Shown here piece after piece: positions 47,281-59,264 of a stretch of DNA of 64,000 nucleotides. Every line of letters starts with the position of its first letter. Position 1 is the first letter of the stretch. Under the pieces are notes generated by a model that was given only the letters and a program-made list of their open reading frames with translations, was not told the origin of the DNA and did not search any database. The DNA is from Rutstroemia sp. NJR-2017a BVV2 (lineage: Eukaryota; Ascomycota; Leotiomycetes; Helotiales; Rutstroemiaceae). The stretch spans positions 1,178,001 through 1,242,000 of the forward strand of contig NJPS01000046.1 in NCBI GenBank assembly GCA_002946415.1. Direction: 5' to 3'. The position numbers were made by a program, and so were the translations under genes.

Positions 47281-49165
47281 ATGATGTTCTCAATCCCTGA
47301 AATGCTGTTGCCAGCCGTGCTTCTTGCACCAGCTGTGCACGCTATTACCATTCCACGAGCATTGCAAGCCGCAGCACCGAAAACCTGCTCCAGTCCAGCG
47401 TTGAGTTGCAGCGGGTCATCATCTGATACGTGCTGCTTCAATACTCCTGGAGGTCAATTAGTACAGACTCAGTTCTGGGACACAAACCCTGTCGCAGGTA
47501 TGGATACTCTCACCAGATGCACTTTTCGCATTCCACATCCACATCCACATAGCACCTTACCACTTGCACAATCTTCCTCTTTTGACACAGGCTAAAAATA
47601 CCAGGTCCATCTAATTCATGGACAATTCACGGTCTCTGGCCCGACCATTGCGACGGTACCTACGATTCGAACTGCGACACATCTCGAGCATACACGAACA
47701 TCACCCAGATCCTCAACGCCTTCGGTAAATCCTCTCTCCTCTCGTACATGCAAACCTACTGGGTGAGCAACGATGGTACAGCAGAGAGTTTCTGGGAGCA
47801 CGAATGGGCCAAACACGGAACATGCATTTCGACTCTCGACACGGATTGCTACACGGGCTATACTGCTGGTGCGGAAGTTGCAGATTTCTTCCAAAAGACT
47901 GTTGACCTCTTCAAGACTCTCAACACATACACCGTATGCAATACATTTGTCTCGCTCATCAGTACGGCTGTACTAACCAACATAGTTCCTATCCAACGCC
48001 GGTATCGTTCCCTCCAGCACCGCAACCTACACATCCGCCCAAATCCAAGCCGCCCTAACCGCCGGCTTCGGCAAATCCGCCACCATCCAATGTTCATCCG
48101 GCGCACTCGACGAGGTCTGGTACTCATACGAAGTCCGCGGCTCCGTGCAAAGCGGAACATTCGTACCCATCACCCCAGTCGGACAATCCGGATCCTGCCC
48201 CTCAACCGGTATTAAATACCTGCCTAAATCCGGGACTCCAGTAACCACCTCACCAGGCGGAGGAACTCCGACCACTACCGGCACTGCACCGGTTGGAACG
48301 GGCTCGTTCAGTGGCTCGGGATATTTACAGGCGTATGTTGGGAGCTCCAATAACGGATGTCTGATCAGTGGGGGCACGTGGTATACCACGGGAACTTGTG
48401 CTACGTATAAGGCTACTGCTTCTGGTAATGTATCCCTTCATTTGGTTTCGTGTTTTTCATACGCCGGCGCACATTCCCGGCTTGCGCTGCGCAAGTCGTG
48501 ATATATCCTTCCTGGTCTCGACAGGTCCAACTGGGGCTTAGACGTCAGATGAGATTTGTCATCCATGTACGGGGAGGCTGGCTCAAGTCACTTCATGTCT
48601 TATCATATCACTGTTTCAGTTATTATAATCCTAGAAAACTAATATCTTACATAAACAGGTTCTGGATTCACCCTTACTACATCTAAGGGTAACTGTGGTA
48701 TCTCTAGCGGTGCATTTACGTGCGGTTCCGGCATCACAGCTACTGTCTTCGGGGTAAGTCTGTTCCTCTTTGCCGTATTTTTCACATATTCATACCTCTA
48801 TCAACTTCCACCTTCCCTATTCATTACACGAATCTCCAATATCGCCACTTCAATATGATCAACCTCTTCCCCCTTCCCCCTCCCTACCTTTATCACCCTA
48901 TCTACTCCTCAACCTCCCCTGCAACACCACCAACCATCATTCACACTTACCACACCAACCCTCTATCCCCTCCCACACTCCCCCCAACCTCCAAACCCCC
49001 CAAGCTAACCACAATCTCCCCCCTTCCCAGTCCAGCAGCGGCTACCTCACCTACTCCGGCAGCTCCACCTTCTACGCCACCGCCGTTCCCTCCGGCTCCA
49101 CCCAAGCAACCGTGTACACGAGTTCTCAGAGCGTGGCCGTGAAATTTGCTTGGCAGTCTGTCTGA
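47281..49165 (+). CDS. Secreted ribonuclease T2 with C-terminal extension
   Basis: Five exons: 47281-47497, 47605-47933, 47986-48424, 48659-48753 and 49031-49165, 404 residues. Residues 1-20 are a signal peptide (M-L-L-P-A-V-L-L-A-P-A-V-H-A). The RNase T2 domain, about 35-270, has both active-site blocks: I-H-G-L-W-P with His81, and E-H-E-W-A-K-H-G-T-C with His138, Glu139, Lys142 and His143. It cleaves RNA through 2',3'-cyclic phosphates outside the cell or in vacuoles. After a Thr/Gly/Pro linker (about 275-300) comes a Ser/Gly-rich beta domain of about 100 residues, as in fungal Rny1-type enzymes. Cysteines are numerous, as expected. Introns 3 and 4 are long for the window. Confidence 0.93.
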
Positions 49166-50790
49166 TTCTGCCCGCTTACTCATTGTTGGTTGCACGGCAT
49201 GGGGAAAATGATCGGGATGGGATGATAAGGAAATGAAATGATATGAAATGAATCAGGATAAAAAAAGATTATGGAAATGAAATGACCGGGACATGTTATC
49301 TCTGTGTTTGTGGTTGTGTTTGTGTTTACGCTGCGGCTGATCTCCAACCGTTGGATCGTTGTGTCAACGTGTTCGCCCCGCTTCGTGTGACTGATTGATG
49401 ACCGATTGATTAAGAGGCAGCCATATCGTGCCGTGCCATGTCATCGCATATCGTATCGTATCGTGTTTGGGACGGCAGACCTACACACATGGAAGAACGC
49501 CCGCCACGCAGCCAGATGTAGATCTTCACGCAAGGTAGCATTTAGCTTACATACCTCCCATTCTTTCACATTGCTTTACCCTGGTCTGGTTGTCATCCAT
49601 TCACTCATTGAGCGTGCAGAAGATCGCTAGTGCAGTCATGTTCGTTCCTGTCCACGTTTGTTCGCTGGGATAACATACTGTAAGACGAGAACGAGATGAG
49701 ATCAGAAAATAGCACCCACGCACCCCACCAATCCTCTCTACCCCAAGAACGAACCCCTCAATTTAGCCTCATCACACCTCACCTCACCCCACCCCATGAT
49801 TGATATCCCATTCCCAGAGAAGTAGAAACCGCCCAAAGTAGATGGTACAATGTCACCCCACCTCTGAATTATGCTTAATGCTTATTCCTTCGGCCTCTCA
49901 ATCTCATTCATATTGGTATCATCTGTACAATTGCTCACCTCTGTTAATCTGTCTGATGCTTGGTCTAGTCATGTGGTAGTGATAAACTGCTCGCTCCAAG
50001 GACTTTTACTCCGAGTCTCTAGGTCGTACTCGCTGCCAACATCCAATCAACAGCACCTATTTCCATCCAGATCCCCTAATTAAATCCCCTCTTTCCAACG
50101 CCCTTCTCATCTCCCCCTTGAAATCGGCGACCTAAATCCATTTCTCATCCCAAAATAAAGCCCGACTTCGCCATATAACGCGTATATAACTGCACGGAAA
50201 TCTTCAAACAGATGTTAGAAAACCCGGGGGTGAGGATACCGATCGAAAAAGATAACCGTTGGAGATTGTGCGACCCGTGTTTGTTTTTCTTTACGTTTCT
50301 GCTGTGCCGCAGTTGCATTTTCAGTCGTGCGTGCACACACCCTAGCCCGCTGAACATGATCTACAGGGCTGATATGCTGTGCTCATGTTAGGCTATGCTA
50401 CACTGTGCCGTTCGTAAAACTACGTTGTTTGTTGGTTCAGCTAGGTATGTGATTCCAACTTTGGGTCGGTACCGAACATAACCGTGATTAACGGCGGTGG
50501 GGCATTCATTCGTGGATACCAGAGTGAATGAGCATGAGAAGAGAAGAAAGATGATGCGACTGTTTTAGGAAATGCGTATTTGCATAAATAGTGAGCTTGA
50601 TGGACATGAGGAGGAAGTATCTTCAGAATCGTGAACTATCAAAAACCTACTGCATCAACAGATTCAACTGCAAGTTTTGGCTTGAGACTACTTAGTCGCC
50701 GTGTCTATTATCTTTGAGATACTACGTCTCTAAACTCCTCACATCTCTTTGACGCCTAGATATACACCACTTGCTTGTCATCTTGTCGGC
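49166..50790. other. Intergenic, 1.6 kb, no gene seen
   Basis: RNase T2 3' flank and promoter of the MetE-like gene. No long coding segment. A CGTAT/CATAT direct repeat lies near 49440-49465. Confidence 0.4.
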
Positions 50791-51947
50791 ATGGGTTCAA
50801 TCCAGCCTGCCACTCGAAACGTTCACTTTGTCGGAAGTGTCTGTCTGGCGGACACAGACACTGTATTCCGCAAACTTGCCACTGCCTTCCCCAAGCAACT
50901 GAAGCGTATCCCCGACGGCGAGCCCGGTCAACGAGGGAACTTTGTCCTCTGGCAGCGAAGCGTCTTCAGGAAATATCCTTGGCTCATTCGCTCCCTTTAC
51001 TTCTCTCTCGCTAAGGACCCAGGCCCACTCTCCATTCCTCCAGAGAAGCTTGAATTTCTTCCCATTGGATACGATGAGTATGCCATTGCATCCTACTCCA
51101 AGTTTTGTCAACTGCGGGAAGAAGGTGTCATTCAGAAGGGAGTGAAGTTCCAAGTCTCACTGCCTACTCCTATCAATGTTCTTCATGTCTCTATTGAGCC
51201 AGCATACCAACCAGATATCGAACCGGTGTACACAAAGGCTTACTTAGCCTGTGTCCGTCGTATTCAGGATAGTATCCCGGCCGAAGACCTTGCCATTCAA
51301 TGGGACGTAGCCTGCGAGTTTGCTTTCCTTGAAGGCATAATCCCACCTCCACCACATGTAAGTAATGAGACCTCTCTCTCACTCGTTCCCTGATGTCTCA
51401 TGGCTTGTCGTTTGGTTCAAGTACCATCGATAATCTCGTCTTTACTCCAAAATAGCTTGCATTAAAGCCTGCTGACATCTCTCTGCTTTAGTGGGTCCGA
51501 TCTCTCAAAGAAGACATGATGAAGCGCATCCTTCAGCTCGCTCACTTCGTCGACGAGGAAATCGAAATGGGCTTCCATTTCTGCTACGGCGACCTCGGGC
51601 ACCAACACTTTGTCCAGCCTAAAGACATGACTCTCTTAGTCGAAGTAGCAAACGGAGTACTGGAGGGAACACGAAAGAAGCGACCAGTCAACTGGGTTCA
51701 CATGCCCGTCCCCAGAGACCGCACAGATCGCGAGTACTTCGCACCATTGAAGGACTTGGATCTCCAAAACACGGAGTTATACCTTGGACTTCTGCATCAG
51801 CATGATCAGGATGGTACTAGGCGCAGAATTGCGGCAGCGAGCGAGTTTATTGCCGACTTCGGTATTGCAACGGAATGTGGATTGGGCAGGGCGGATGACG
51901 TGGAGTTGGAGAGTGTCATAGAGATTGCGAAGGAGATAACACAGTAA
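50791..51947 (+). CDS. MetE/UROD-superfamily protein
   Basis: Two exons: 50791-51357 and 51492-51947, 340 residues. It resembles the C-terminal barrel of cobalamin-independent methionine synthase and related stand-alone fungal proteins: V-G-S-V at the start of the first strand, R-I-P-D-G-E-P-G-Q-R, I-Q-W-D-x-A-C-E-F, H-F-C-Y-G-D and, near the end, T-E-C-G-L-G-R. In MetE the H-x-C and the Cys of D-C-G-L bind zinc; both equivalents are present here. At 340 residues it lacks the MetE N-terminal half, so it is not a full methionine synthase. A methyl-transfer role is likely, the substrate unknown. The ATG at 50791 is the first in frame. Confidence 0.8.
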
Positions 51948-52561
51948 AGAAAATTGGAGCAGAATCGGGGGTGTCTTTGGGATGAAGGAATGTTTTTGTA
52001 TTCTATGGGAGGTGAATTTGTTGAGTTTTGTATATCCACTTCTCGTTATTGTAGTTTACCATCTATCAAAGAAACAACAAGCATGGAATCAAACACGTAC
52101 CAAGTTAAGACTTGCCCACATCCACACTGGTAGACTTGTGGAAGTTGTGTCCTCTCTAGTAGACTATCTCAATAAGGTAGAAGAAGAGAAACCGACAACA
52201 TAGAGAACCGTAGACTAATATTATCGAAGTCCGAGAGCGTGCACTGCGCCATATCGAAACGAACTCAGGAACATTCTAAGTTCCTGGCGAAATGAAAAAG
52301 CGTATTGAAGTATATCTTCATTTCATCGAGAGTGGTTGTTTCGCTTTGTGAGCTCTTTCGACGATGATTGGGATGTGAAATTTGGTGGAACCTCTGCCGC
52401 CACCCCTGTAATTGCATGGAGGGGTCTAGCGGCCTGAATCCTTCCTTCTCCGTCTCACCCCACCATGAAGTAACCATCTCCGTCAAACACACCCGAAAAC
52501 CTCCAATCTCACAACCTCAACGATTGGAACGTCCAACAAACCAATTCATCCTGTCCCCAAA
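51948..52561. other. Intergenic, HEM3 promoter
   Basis: A 614-bp gap: 3' flank of the MetE-like gene, then promoter and leader of the porphobilinogen deaminase gene. No other gene seen. Confidence 0.4.
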
Positions 52562-53710
52562 ATGGCTACCCACGAACAACTCGAGTCGACCTCATCTCGG
52601 CCCATCCTCGACCCCACCACCAGCGTGCAAGAAAAGTCCCCCAAAGAAGCTGCCCCCCTCCGCGCCCTCTCCCACCAAGCCGAACGCGAAGCGCAAAATG
52701 AAAAGACCAGCTCCTCCGAGAACACCATCCACATCGGCACCCGGAAATCTGCGCTCGCCATGGTGCAAACGGAAGGGGTGAAAGCCTCCCTAAAAAAATC
52801 ACATCCGCATCTAGAGTTCGAAATCCACGCCATGTCTACCATGGGCGACAAGAACCAAACTACTGCTTTGCATGATTTTGGCGCGAAGAGTTTGTGGACG
52901 CATGAGTTGGAGGAGCTATTGTTGAGCAAGAAGTTAGATATGGTGGTCCATTGCTTGAAGGATATGCCGACGCAGCTTCCTGCTAGTTGTAAGATTGGGT
53001 GTATAACTGAGCGAGAAGATCCGCGCGATGCGTTGGTTATGAAGAAGGGAAGTACGTATAAGAGTTTAGCAGAGTTACCAGAGGGAAGTGTGGTGGGAAC
53101 GAGCAGTGTGAGGAGGAGCGCGCAGGTCAAAATGCACTATCCGCACTTAAAGTTCAAGGATGTACGAGGCAACATTGGGACGCGGTTGAGTAAGTTAGAT
53201 GCCGAGGATAGCGAGTACGCTTGCTTGATTCTGGCTGCTGCAGGACTGTTGAGGATGGACTGGGGTGACAGAATTACGCAGTATTTGGACAGTAAGACGG
53301 AAGGTGGCGGTTTATTGCATGCAGTTGGTCAAGGTGCGTTGGCATTGGAGGTTAGAGAAGGCGACGACAGGATCACTGAGATCATTTCGCCGCTCGAGGA
53401 CCAGGGGGTTATGCTCGCGGGGCTGGCTGAAAGAAGCTTGATGAGGACATTGGAAGGAGGTTGCAGTGTACCCATTGGAGTGGAAACTACTTGGATTGAG
53501 AAGGGAAAACTATTGATGAAGGCAATTGTTGTTAGTCTTGATGGTACAGAGAGCGTTCAGGCAGAGAGGCTAGAGGAAGTTCTTACAGCAAAGGACTCGG
53601 ATGAGTTTGGTTGGCATCTTGCTCAGGATTTGGTTAGCAAAGGTGCAGCCAAGATATTAGAGGCTATCAACCTCAACCGTCCAATTATCAAGGACGGTAA
53701 CAATGCGTAA
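52562..53710 (+). CDS. HEM3: Porphobilinogen deaminase (hydroxymethylbilane synthase)
   Basis: A single exon, 382 residues. The enzyme joins four porphobilinogen units to hydroxymethylbilane, an early cytosolic step of heme and siroheme synthesis. The sequence is textbook for the family: I-G-T-R-K-S-A-L-A at the N-terminal domain (residues about 58-66), T-M-G-D-K, V-H-C-L-K-D-M-P-T, G-T-S-S-V-R-R-S-A-Q, R-G-N-I-G-T-R, and L-E-G-G-C-S-V-P-I-G-V with Cys301, which carries the dipyrromethane cofactor. There is a polar N-terminal extension of about 55 residues that lacks presequence features, so the protein should be cytosolic. The start at 52562 (AAAATGG) is clear. Confidence 0.96.
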   Translation: MATHEQLESTSSRPILDPTTSVQEKSPKEAAPLRALSHQAEREAQNEKTSSSENTIHIGTRKSALAMVQTEGVKASLKKSHPHLEFEIHAMSTMGDKNQTTALHDFGAKSLWTHELEELLLSKKLDMVVHCLKDMPTQLPASCKIGCITEREDPRDALVMKKGSTYKSLAELPEGSVVGTSSVRRSAQVKMHYPHLKFKDVRGNIGTRLSKLDAEDSEYACLILAAAGLLRMDWGDRITQYLDSKTEGGGLLHAVGQGALALEVREGDDRITEIISPLEDQGVMLAGLAERSLMRTLEGGCSVPIGVETTWIEKGKLLMKAIVVSLDGTESVQAERLEEVLTAKDSDEFGWHLAQDLVSKGAAKILEAINLNRPIIKDGNNA

Positions 53711-54023
53711 GCACGCTTCTTACGAGCACCTGTGTATTACAGAAAAAAGCATAGAAGGGATATTGGCTGGACCATCCATAGCTTGTTCGCATGCATTTTT
53801 CAAAAACTGATATGCATGAATAATACGTAACAACCTCGAGGCAAAAATACCACTTCACTTATATCTCAGTGTCCTCTCTGTTGAAATGAACCCCACCCAG
53901 TGCATATTGTCAACGTTGAGTTGAATCTCCCAGTCTATGTTCTGCCCATTCGTACCATCTCTCGTTCAGCCATCCAACCATTTCGAAACTGCTTCTTAAC
54001 CTTCACAATCCGCAGCGCGCTCG
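53711..54023. other. Intergenic between convergent genes
   Basis: A 313-bp gap holding the 3' ends of HEM3 and the glycine cleavage H gene. No gene seen. Confidence 0.4.
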
Positions 54024-54782
54024 TTATTCTTCTTCGGTGAATGCCTTATAAGCACTCTCATCCATCAGGGACTCCATGTCCTTAAGTCCTTGCTCCCCTA
54101 CCTCCACCTTTGCGACCCAACCACCAGCACTTGAATCATCCTCTGGCCCTTTGTTGATGTTTCCTGGGTTTTCTTCCAACAAACTATTCACAGCGGTAAT
54201 CTTGCACGAAATAGGACTGCTAATATCTGAGGCGCTTTTCACAGACTCCACTGCACCAATGGCATCACCAGCACCGACCTTCATTGGAACTGTTGGAAGC
54301 TCAACGTAGACTACGTCACCGAGGGCATGAGCCGCATAGTCACTAATACCGATGGTGCCAGTCTTGTTGTCGGAAGACAGGAGGACCCATTCGTGGTCTT
54401 TGGTATATTTCTTCTGGAAAGCTAGGAGGTAAGAGCAGGATCAGTATATGTAGGGTACTTGGTATGACATAGGAATACATGCAATAAAAGCGCATTGAGC
54501 ATTACAAATAAAAACACGGAGTCCCCGAACAATTGCTCAAGTCGCATTCATATTCCGATAGGCAATTGTGCAAGAGAAGGAATTGGTGCAAAAGTGCAAC
54601 ATGATATGGTCCAAACCCGCAATCGGAGCACCCTGCACAAAAAAGATGGACTCACCCGCTCTAGAGATCGAGAATGTTCTCACAGCTCCCCGGTTTGGAG
54701 AGCGCCATAATGGGACAGCTTTATATGTGCTTGATGTGAACTTGGAAGCACATGGCCTCAGACTTCTTGCGATTGATGCCAT
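54024..54782 (-). CDS. GCV3: Glycine cleavage system H protein
   Basis: Two exons: 54782-54656 and 54421-54024, 174 residues. It carries the aminomethyl group between the P and T proteins of the mitochondrial glycine decarboxylase complex, bound to a lipoyl-lysine. The first exon is a mitochondrial presequence: Ser/Arg-rich, few acidic residues, ending F-S-I-S-R. The second gives K-K-Y-T-K-D-H-E-W-V, G-I-S-D-Y-A-A, A-L-G-D-V-V-Y-V-E-L-P and the lipoylation site E-S-V-K-S-A-S with Lys104. Length and order fit the family. The acceptor CCTAG at 54422 is the one that keeps the frame with the leftover base. Divergent to the Spg1 gene. Confidence 0.95.
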
Positions 54783-55739
54783 GGTTGTGGATGCTACCTG
54801 GGGATATGTGGTGGATCTCTCAGAAATGGGCAGAGAGGAAGAGCTTCAAAGCAGCTTACTTCGTATGGCAACCATGGATTGAACGAATCGGAGGGGAGAA
54901 TTTGCTCTCCAAGCCTGAATAGCCAGGCACCAAGGCCTGGATGATATGACCCAATGATAACCCCACCAGTGAGAGAGACATGAAAAGCAGCAAGGATAAA
55001 GGCAGAGAGCAGCTGAGAGCCTTGATGGGCTTGCAAATCGCATAATCAACAAAAACAAAACAACTCCAAGTCCGACAGTTGCAGAGAGAAGATTCATGCG
55101 CGTACCGGCCGGCGTGTAGTAGTCCCATTGCTTTAATCCACATCTCAATCAGATCTTCGTTTCTTTCCATCCTCTCACTCTTCTCTTTTGAGCGACTTAG
55201 AAACTCGCGTCAATAAAGTGCACAAACGCGTCGAATAAAATTGTCTTCTTCCATTATTCCTATTCCTTGCCCAAGCGCCGAACCAGCACCGCATGACTTA
55301 TTTTTGTACTTTTGTACTTTGGTGCCCGGCTACAGTGCGACAGAAAACCCCTGGATGTCCTGGGTGTTTCTCCGAATAACTTCACTTCCATCCGAGCCCC
55401 CCAAAACCACAATTAACAATTAATTTCCCAGAGAATTTGAGTCATATTTTCCACTGCATCGGTGTCTCAACATCTACTCGCATACCAGTCCGTATAAGAG
55501 CTTCATAATTTTCGACATTGTACCGAAATAACTTACTTACATCAAACCTGGACGATCTACTAAATATCCCAGCGTTGATCTCCCTCTTCAGCCGCGAAAC
55601 CAATCTACTTCACCCTTTCCAGAATATTTTACCTTCTTCTTCGCTTCCACCTCCTACTTCCCCGACTACTTTTCACTAAACCGACAACCTGGATTCCGCG
55701 CAATTACCAGTGAGCTCTCCAGCTCAATTTCACGACGCT
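54783..55739. other. Divergent promoter region
   Basis: A 957-bp gap between the divergent H-protein and Spg1 genes. The frame before 55740 is open for ten codons after a possible CCAG acceptor at 55709, so an upstream Spg1 exon cannot be ruled out. No other gene seen. Confidence 0.45.
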
Positions 55740-56791
55740 ATGGATTCGATAGACGCCGAAATCGCATACGATAATCAGGCAGTCGAGCCATCCCAAGATG
55801 ACTCGATGAGTGGAATGGAGGATAGAGCACATACACCCACCCATCGACATGCGCCATCATCATCCGCAGACTTCCACACGCCACAATATATACAAGACTA
55901 CCCAGCTTCACCCCCGCAGGATGATTCCGCGAACAGTCGATACCCTACCCCTCCCACAGCCTTTCCCGCGTCGCTCTCACGTCCAGCGTCCGGATTATCA
56001 GGCAACGCGAATCATGGCAACACATACCAAGACCAGAACTCTAGAGGCTCTGGCGCGGATCAACAATCACAGCAACAACGGGTTTCGAATAGCAGTGTCG
56101 TCATCAAGGTCGGCATGGTAGGGGATGCACAAATTGGAAAAACCTCCTTAATGGTCAAATATGTCGAAGGTAGCTGGGACGAAGATTACATTCAAACACT
56201 TGGTGTCAACTTCATGGAGAAAACAATATCGATTCGCAACACGGAGATTACATTCTCGATATGGGATTTAGGAGGTCAAAGAGAGTTTGTGAATATGTTA
56301 CCACTGGTTTGCAACGATGCAGTGGCTATATTATTCATGTTTGACTTGACGAGAAAAAGTACGTTGAACAGTATCAAGGAGTGGTACAGGCAGGGGAGAG
56401 GGTTTAACAAAACTGCAATTCCATTTTTGGTGGGCACAAAGTATGATCACTTTGTAAATTTCCCAAAGGAAGATCAAGAGGAGATTTCAAATCAAGTAAG
56501 CCGCATGTCTTTCCCACGTTTCGAAGTCTGCTAACATCCCCTTTCACTAGGCTCGAAGGTTTGCAAAGGCAATGCGAGCAAGTCTGATCTTTAGTAGCAC
56601 AAGCCACAGCATCAATGTGCAAAAGGTATGTTACCCCTCTAGTTTCCTAAATTATTTGCGGAACGGCGATTAACAAATCATTCTTGCAGATATTCAAAAT
56701 TGTTCTATCAAAAGCCTTCGATCTTAAATGCACGATTCCCGAGATCGAACATGTTGGCGAACCTTTACTCCTCTACCAATCTGTTTGTTAG
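55740..56791 (+). CDS. spg1: Spg1/Tem1 septation GTPase
   Basis: Three exons: 55740-56495, 56551-56625 and 56690-56791, 310 residues. This Ras-like GTPase starts the septation initiation (mitotic exit) network at the spindle pole body and signals through Cdc7-type kinases. Motifs: G1 in [18 protein letters not shown] in switch I, W-D-L-G-G-Q in switch II, G-T-K-Y-D replacing N-K-x-D, and S-S-T-S-H-S in G5. The W-D-L-G-G-Q and T-K-Y-D forms are typical of Spg1/Tem1. The first 120 residues are a disordered Ser/Pro/Gln extension, common in filamentous fungi. The C-terminus lacks a prenylation box, as expected for this family. The start could lie upstream. Confidence 0.93.
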
Positions 56792-58422
56792 AGATATCCG
56801 AGCTATACACATGTTGTCGGCATTGTGTGGCCGGCAATTTCAAAATACCCATCACAGACATATCCTCTCTTCACCTAACTACAATTACAACCACACAATC
56901 AATCATCAAATCAACCAATACCGCCTGGACGGGACAAATAGACGGACAGGCGCGGGCACATAGCGAGTAAATTCTTCCAAAGACATCATGCACGGGGAAA
57001 TCCACTCGTTACGTTTTCACCAAACGAAACCAAACTATACAACAAATTCCAGGGCATCTCAAGATGCTGGCAGGCAGGCGGGCGAATGGGGTCATGGCAG
57101 GGAAAGAAAGAAAGGCGCGTCATGTTGTTTACGTTTAAGAGGCGAATCGTGTTTAGCTACTAGTTAGTTAAAGCAAAGGTAAAGGAAAGGAAAGGCAAAG
57201 GCAAAGGGGAGATTATGTTTGTAATTTTACTCTACTTTACTTTTTTCAACTACCTTCTACTTTTACTACACCACGCTGCTTGCTAGCAAGTTGAAGCTGG
57301 GCATCTAATCGATTACTATTACTTAAATCAAGAAAGTGTTTTACAAGTTAGTTACAAGTTAGGGGGAGTGGTGTTCAGGAGATGCTTTGGCTCTGGTCTG
57401 ATATCAATGTTTGAGATGAAAGGGAGGTAGAGCTCGAGGTTGAAATAGGAGAACAATAGTGCGGCTCGCTGCTCTGCGTGCATCAACATTCTAACAGAAT
57501 TCAACTTTGGATAACATATGCATATATCTGAAAGGGGAATAGGAGGTGATGCAGTGAGTGCATGTCTCATATCTCGAGATGCAAGAATATGGAGAATACT
57601 GCAAGAGAGAAACGACCAGATATGCATGCACGGGCCATATGTTAACAATTGCATTACTAGCGCTGGGGATATGCAGATTCCTACGACGTCGAGTGAATCT
57701 TGGTGATATTTTAAATGGACGACTGATATGTTATTCATGAAATAGTAATGATATAGCTAGAGACGGCACCGTGACTGCTTGAGGGTTCATTTTTCAGTCG
57801 CTCATACTGTATCGATTCTCACTGTGGTCGTTTTGTGAATGGCATTACTGGCGGGCACAGGAAATATGCTCTCCTCGCTCCCTGTCGGAAGTGCGTTCCT
57901 GCGAAAAGGTCGAAGTGCTATCTATGACTCTGGTCTATGAAGTCTTTGACACCTGTGCCAGAGTTGGTCCGCTGTCTGGCTTTGGACAGTTTATGCTGCG
58001 CGGATTAATCTGAATAACGGTGCGTCTGCTGCGCTGCCTGTTACGTACTCTGTAAATTGTTTGCCAAGCGGCAAACAGGCTGGGACACAGGTGACGGTAC
58101 GCGCGAGATCTCTCTCGAGACTTCGTTCACCAAGGTCAGTATGTTCTTTGGTGTCGAGATATAGATACAGCTGATTCATTGTTAGTTTGCACTTCCATTA
58201 CTGATGGATAGAGTCTCCGGAGGTAGATCTCCCTGCAATTGAGTCAATCTCATTAACATATCTGAATCCCTACAGAGCCTTTCAGTTTCTGCTTCCAGAG
58301 GTTCTCAGTGGGCTGGTATTCAATCAAGAGACGCATTATCACACCGTATCATGCATCACCGGAGACATTATTGTCGGTTTTCTTTAAATCAACTTCTAAA
58401 TCCCGATGCGCTCACTTTACAT
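56792..58422. other. Intergenic, 1.6 kb, no gene seen
   Basis: Spg1 3' flank; includes AAAGG(C)-type short repeats near 57175-57210. Only random short ORFs. Confidence 0.4.
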
Positions 58423-59264
58423 CTAAGTCTTGACACCAATTCCAATCCAAGCAATCATACGAAACCCAATCATCCCTTCCGACTCCAAAATGAATTGCTT
58501 TCCTTGCGGTGCTTTAAGAACCTCTTTCGTAACAGGAAGAATCCGTCCCTTCTCCTTCTCCATCCACTGATCCCAACCATATTCACAAAATTATCAGCAA
58601 ATCCATTTGCAGCCTCATCCACGCCCTTATTCCACCACATAACCTCTTTTCCCGCACCTCAATCTCCTCAAACCCTCCCGCCCAGAGCGCTGTCTCCAGC
58701 GTCTCTTTGTGAGACCACTCCTCGAGTATTGGCAATGAGAGCGGTACCGAGCCCGGCTTGACGACCGCTTGAACCGCGTGCAGGATCGCCAGACACGGCA
58801 ATTCCTTCCAGCACGTCACCGCCGCCTTGCCGCCCACCTTCAACGTGCGATAGATCTCCCTTGCGCCCAAAGTGGCGTCCGAGACGAAGAAGATGCCGAA
58901 ATTGGTGATGGAGGCGTCGAACTTCTCGTTTGCGTAGGCATTCGATTTACTCCGTCTAGCACGGCTGTCTCAACGCGGTCTTCCCATTCCTTTGCGGATA
59001 GAAGTTTGCGCAGGAGATTAATCATCCCCGGCGCTAGGTCTGCGGCGTTGACGCGAGCGTTGGGGATACAAGACAATATTGCCTCGGTTGCGAAGCCCGG
59101 GCCACAGGCATTGTCGAGAATGGTTGGGTTCTTGGGGAGGGGAGATAGAAGAGGGAGGATTGCTTCGATTACACGACGAGTACTGCCCCGAGGCGGCGCT
59201 CATAAGTTGAGGCTTGCGAATTGAAGGAATCACACAGAGTCGCAACGTCATATTTGTTGGCCAT
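58423..59264 (-). pseudogene. SAM-dependent methyltransferase pseudogene
   Basis: On the minus strand from an ATG at 59264, segments of a class I methyltransferase can be read in order, but in changing frames. The glycine-rich SAM-binding motif (L-D-N-A-C-G-P-G-F) lies near 59090-59115, followed by an A-D-L-A-P-G-M segment, an I-T-N-F-G-I-F-F block, and a conserved T-C-W-K-E stretch near 58800-58820. The frame shifts at about 59180-59205, 58940-58955, 58640-58656 and 58555-58570, and the last frame ends at 58423. None of the breaks has splice signals, so this is a decayed gene unless all four are assembly errors. The family includes ubiquinone/menaquinone-type and secondary-metabolite methyltransferases. 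The substrate is unknown. Confidence 0.75.

Noticed and set aside
53711..54023. Search for tRNA or small RNA genes in the gaps
   Set aside because: No cloverleaf with A and B boxes was found by eye here or in the other gaps; a tRNAscan run would be decisive.
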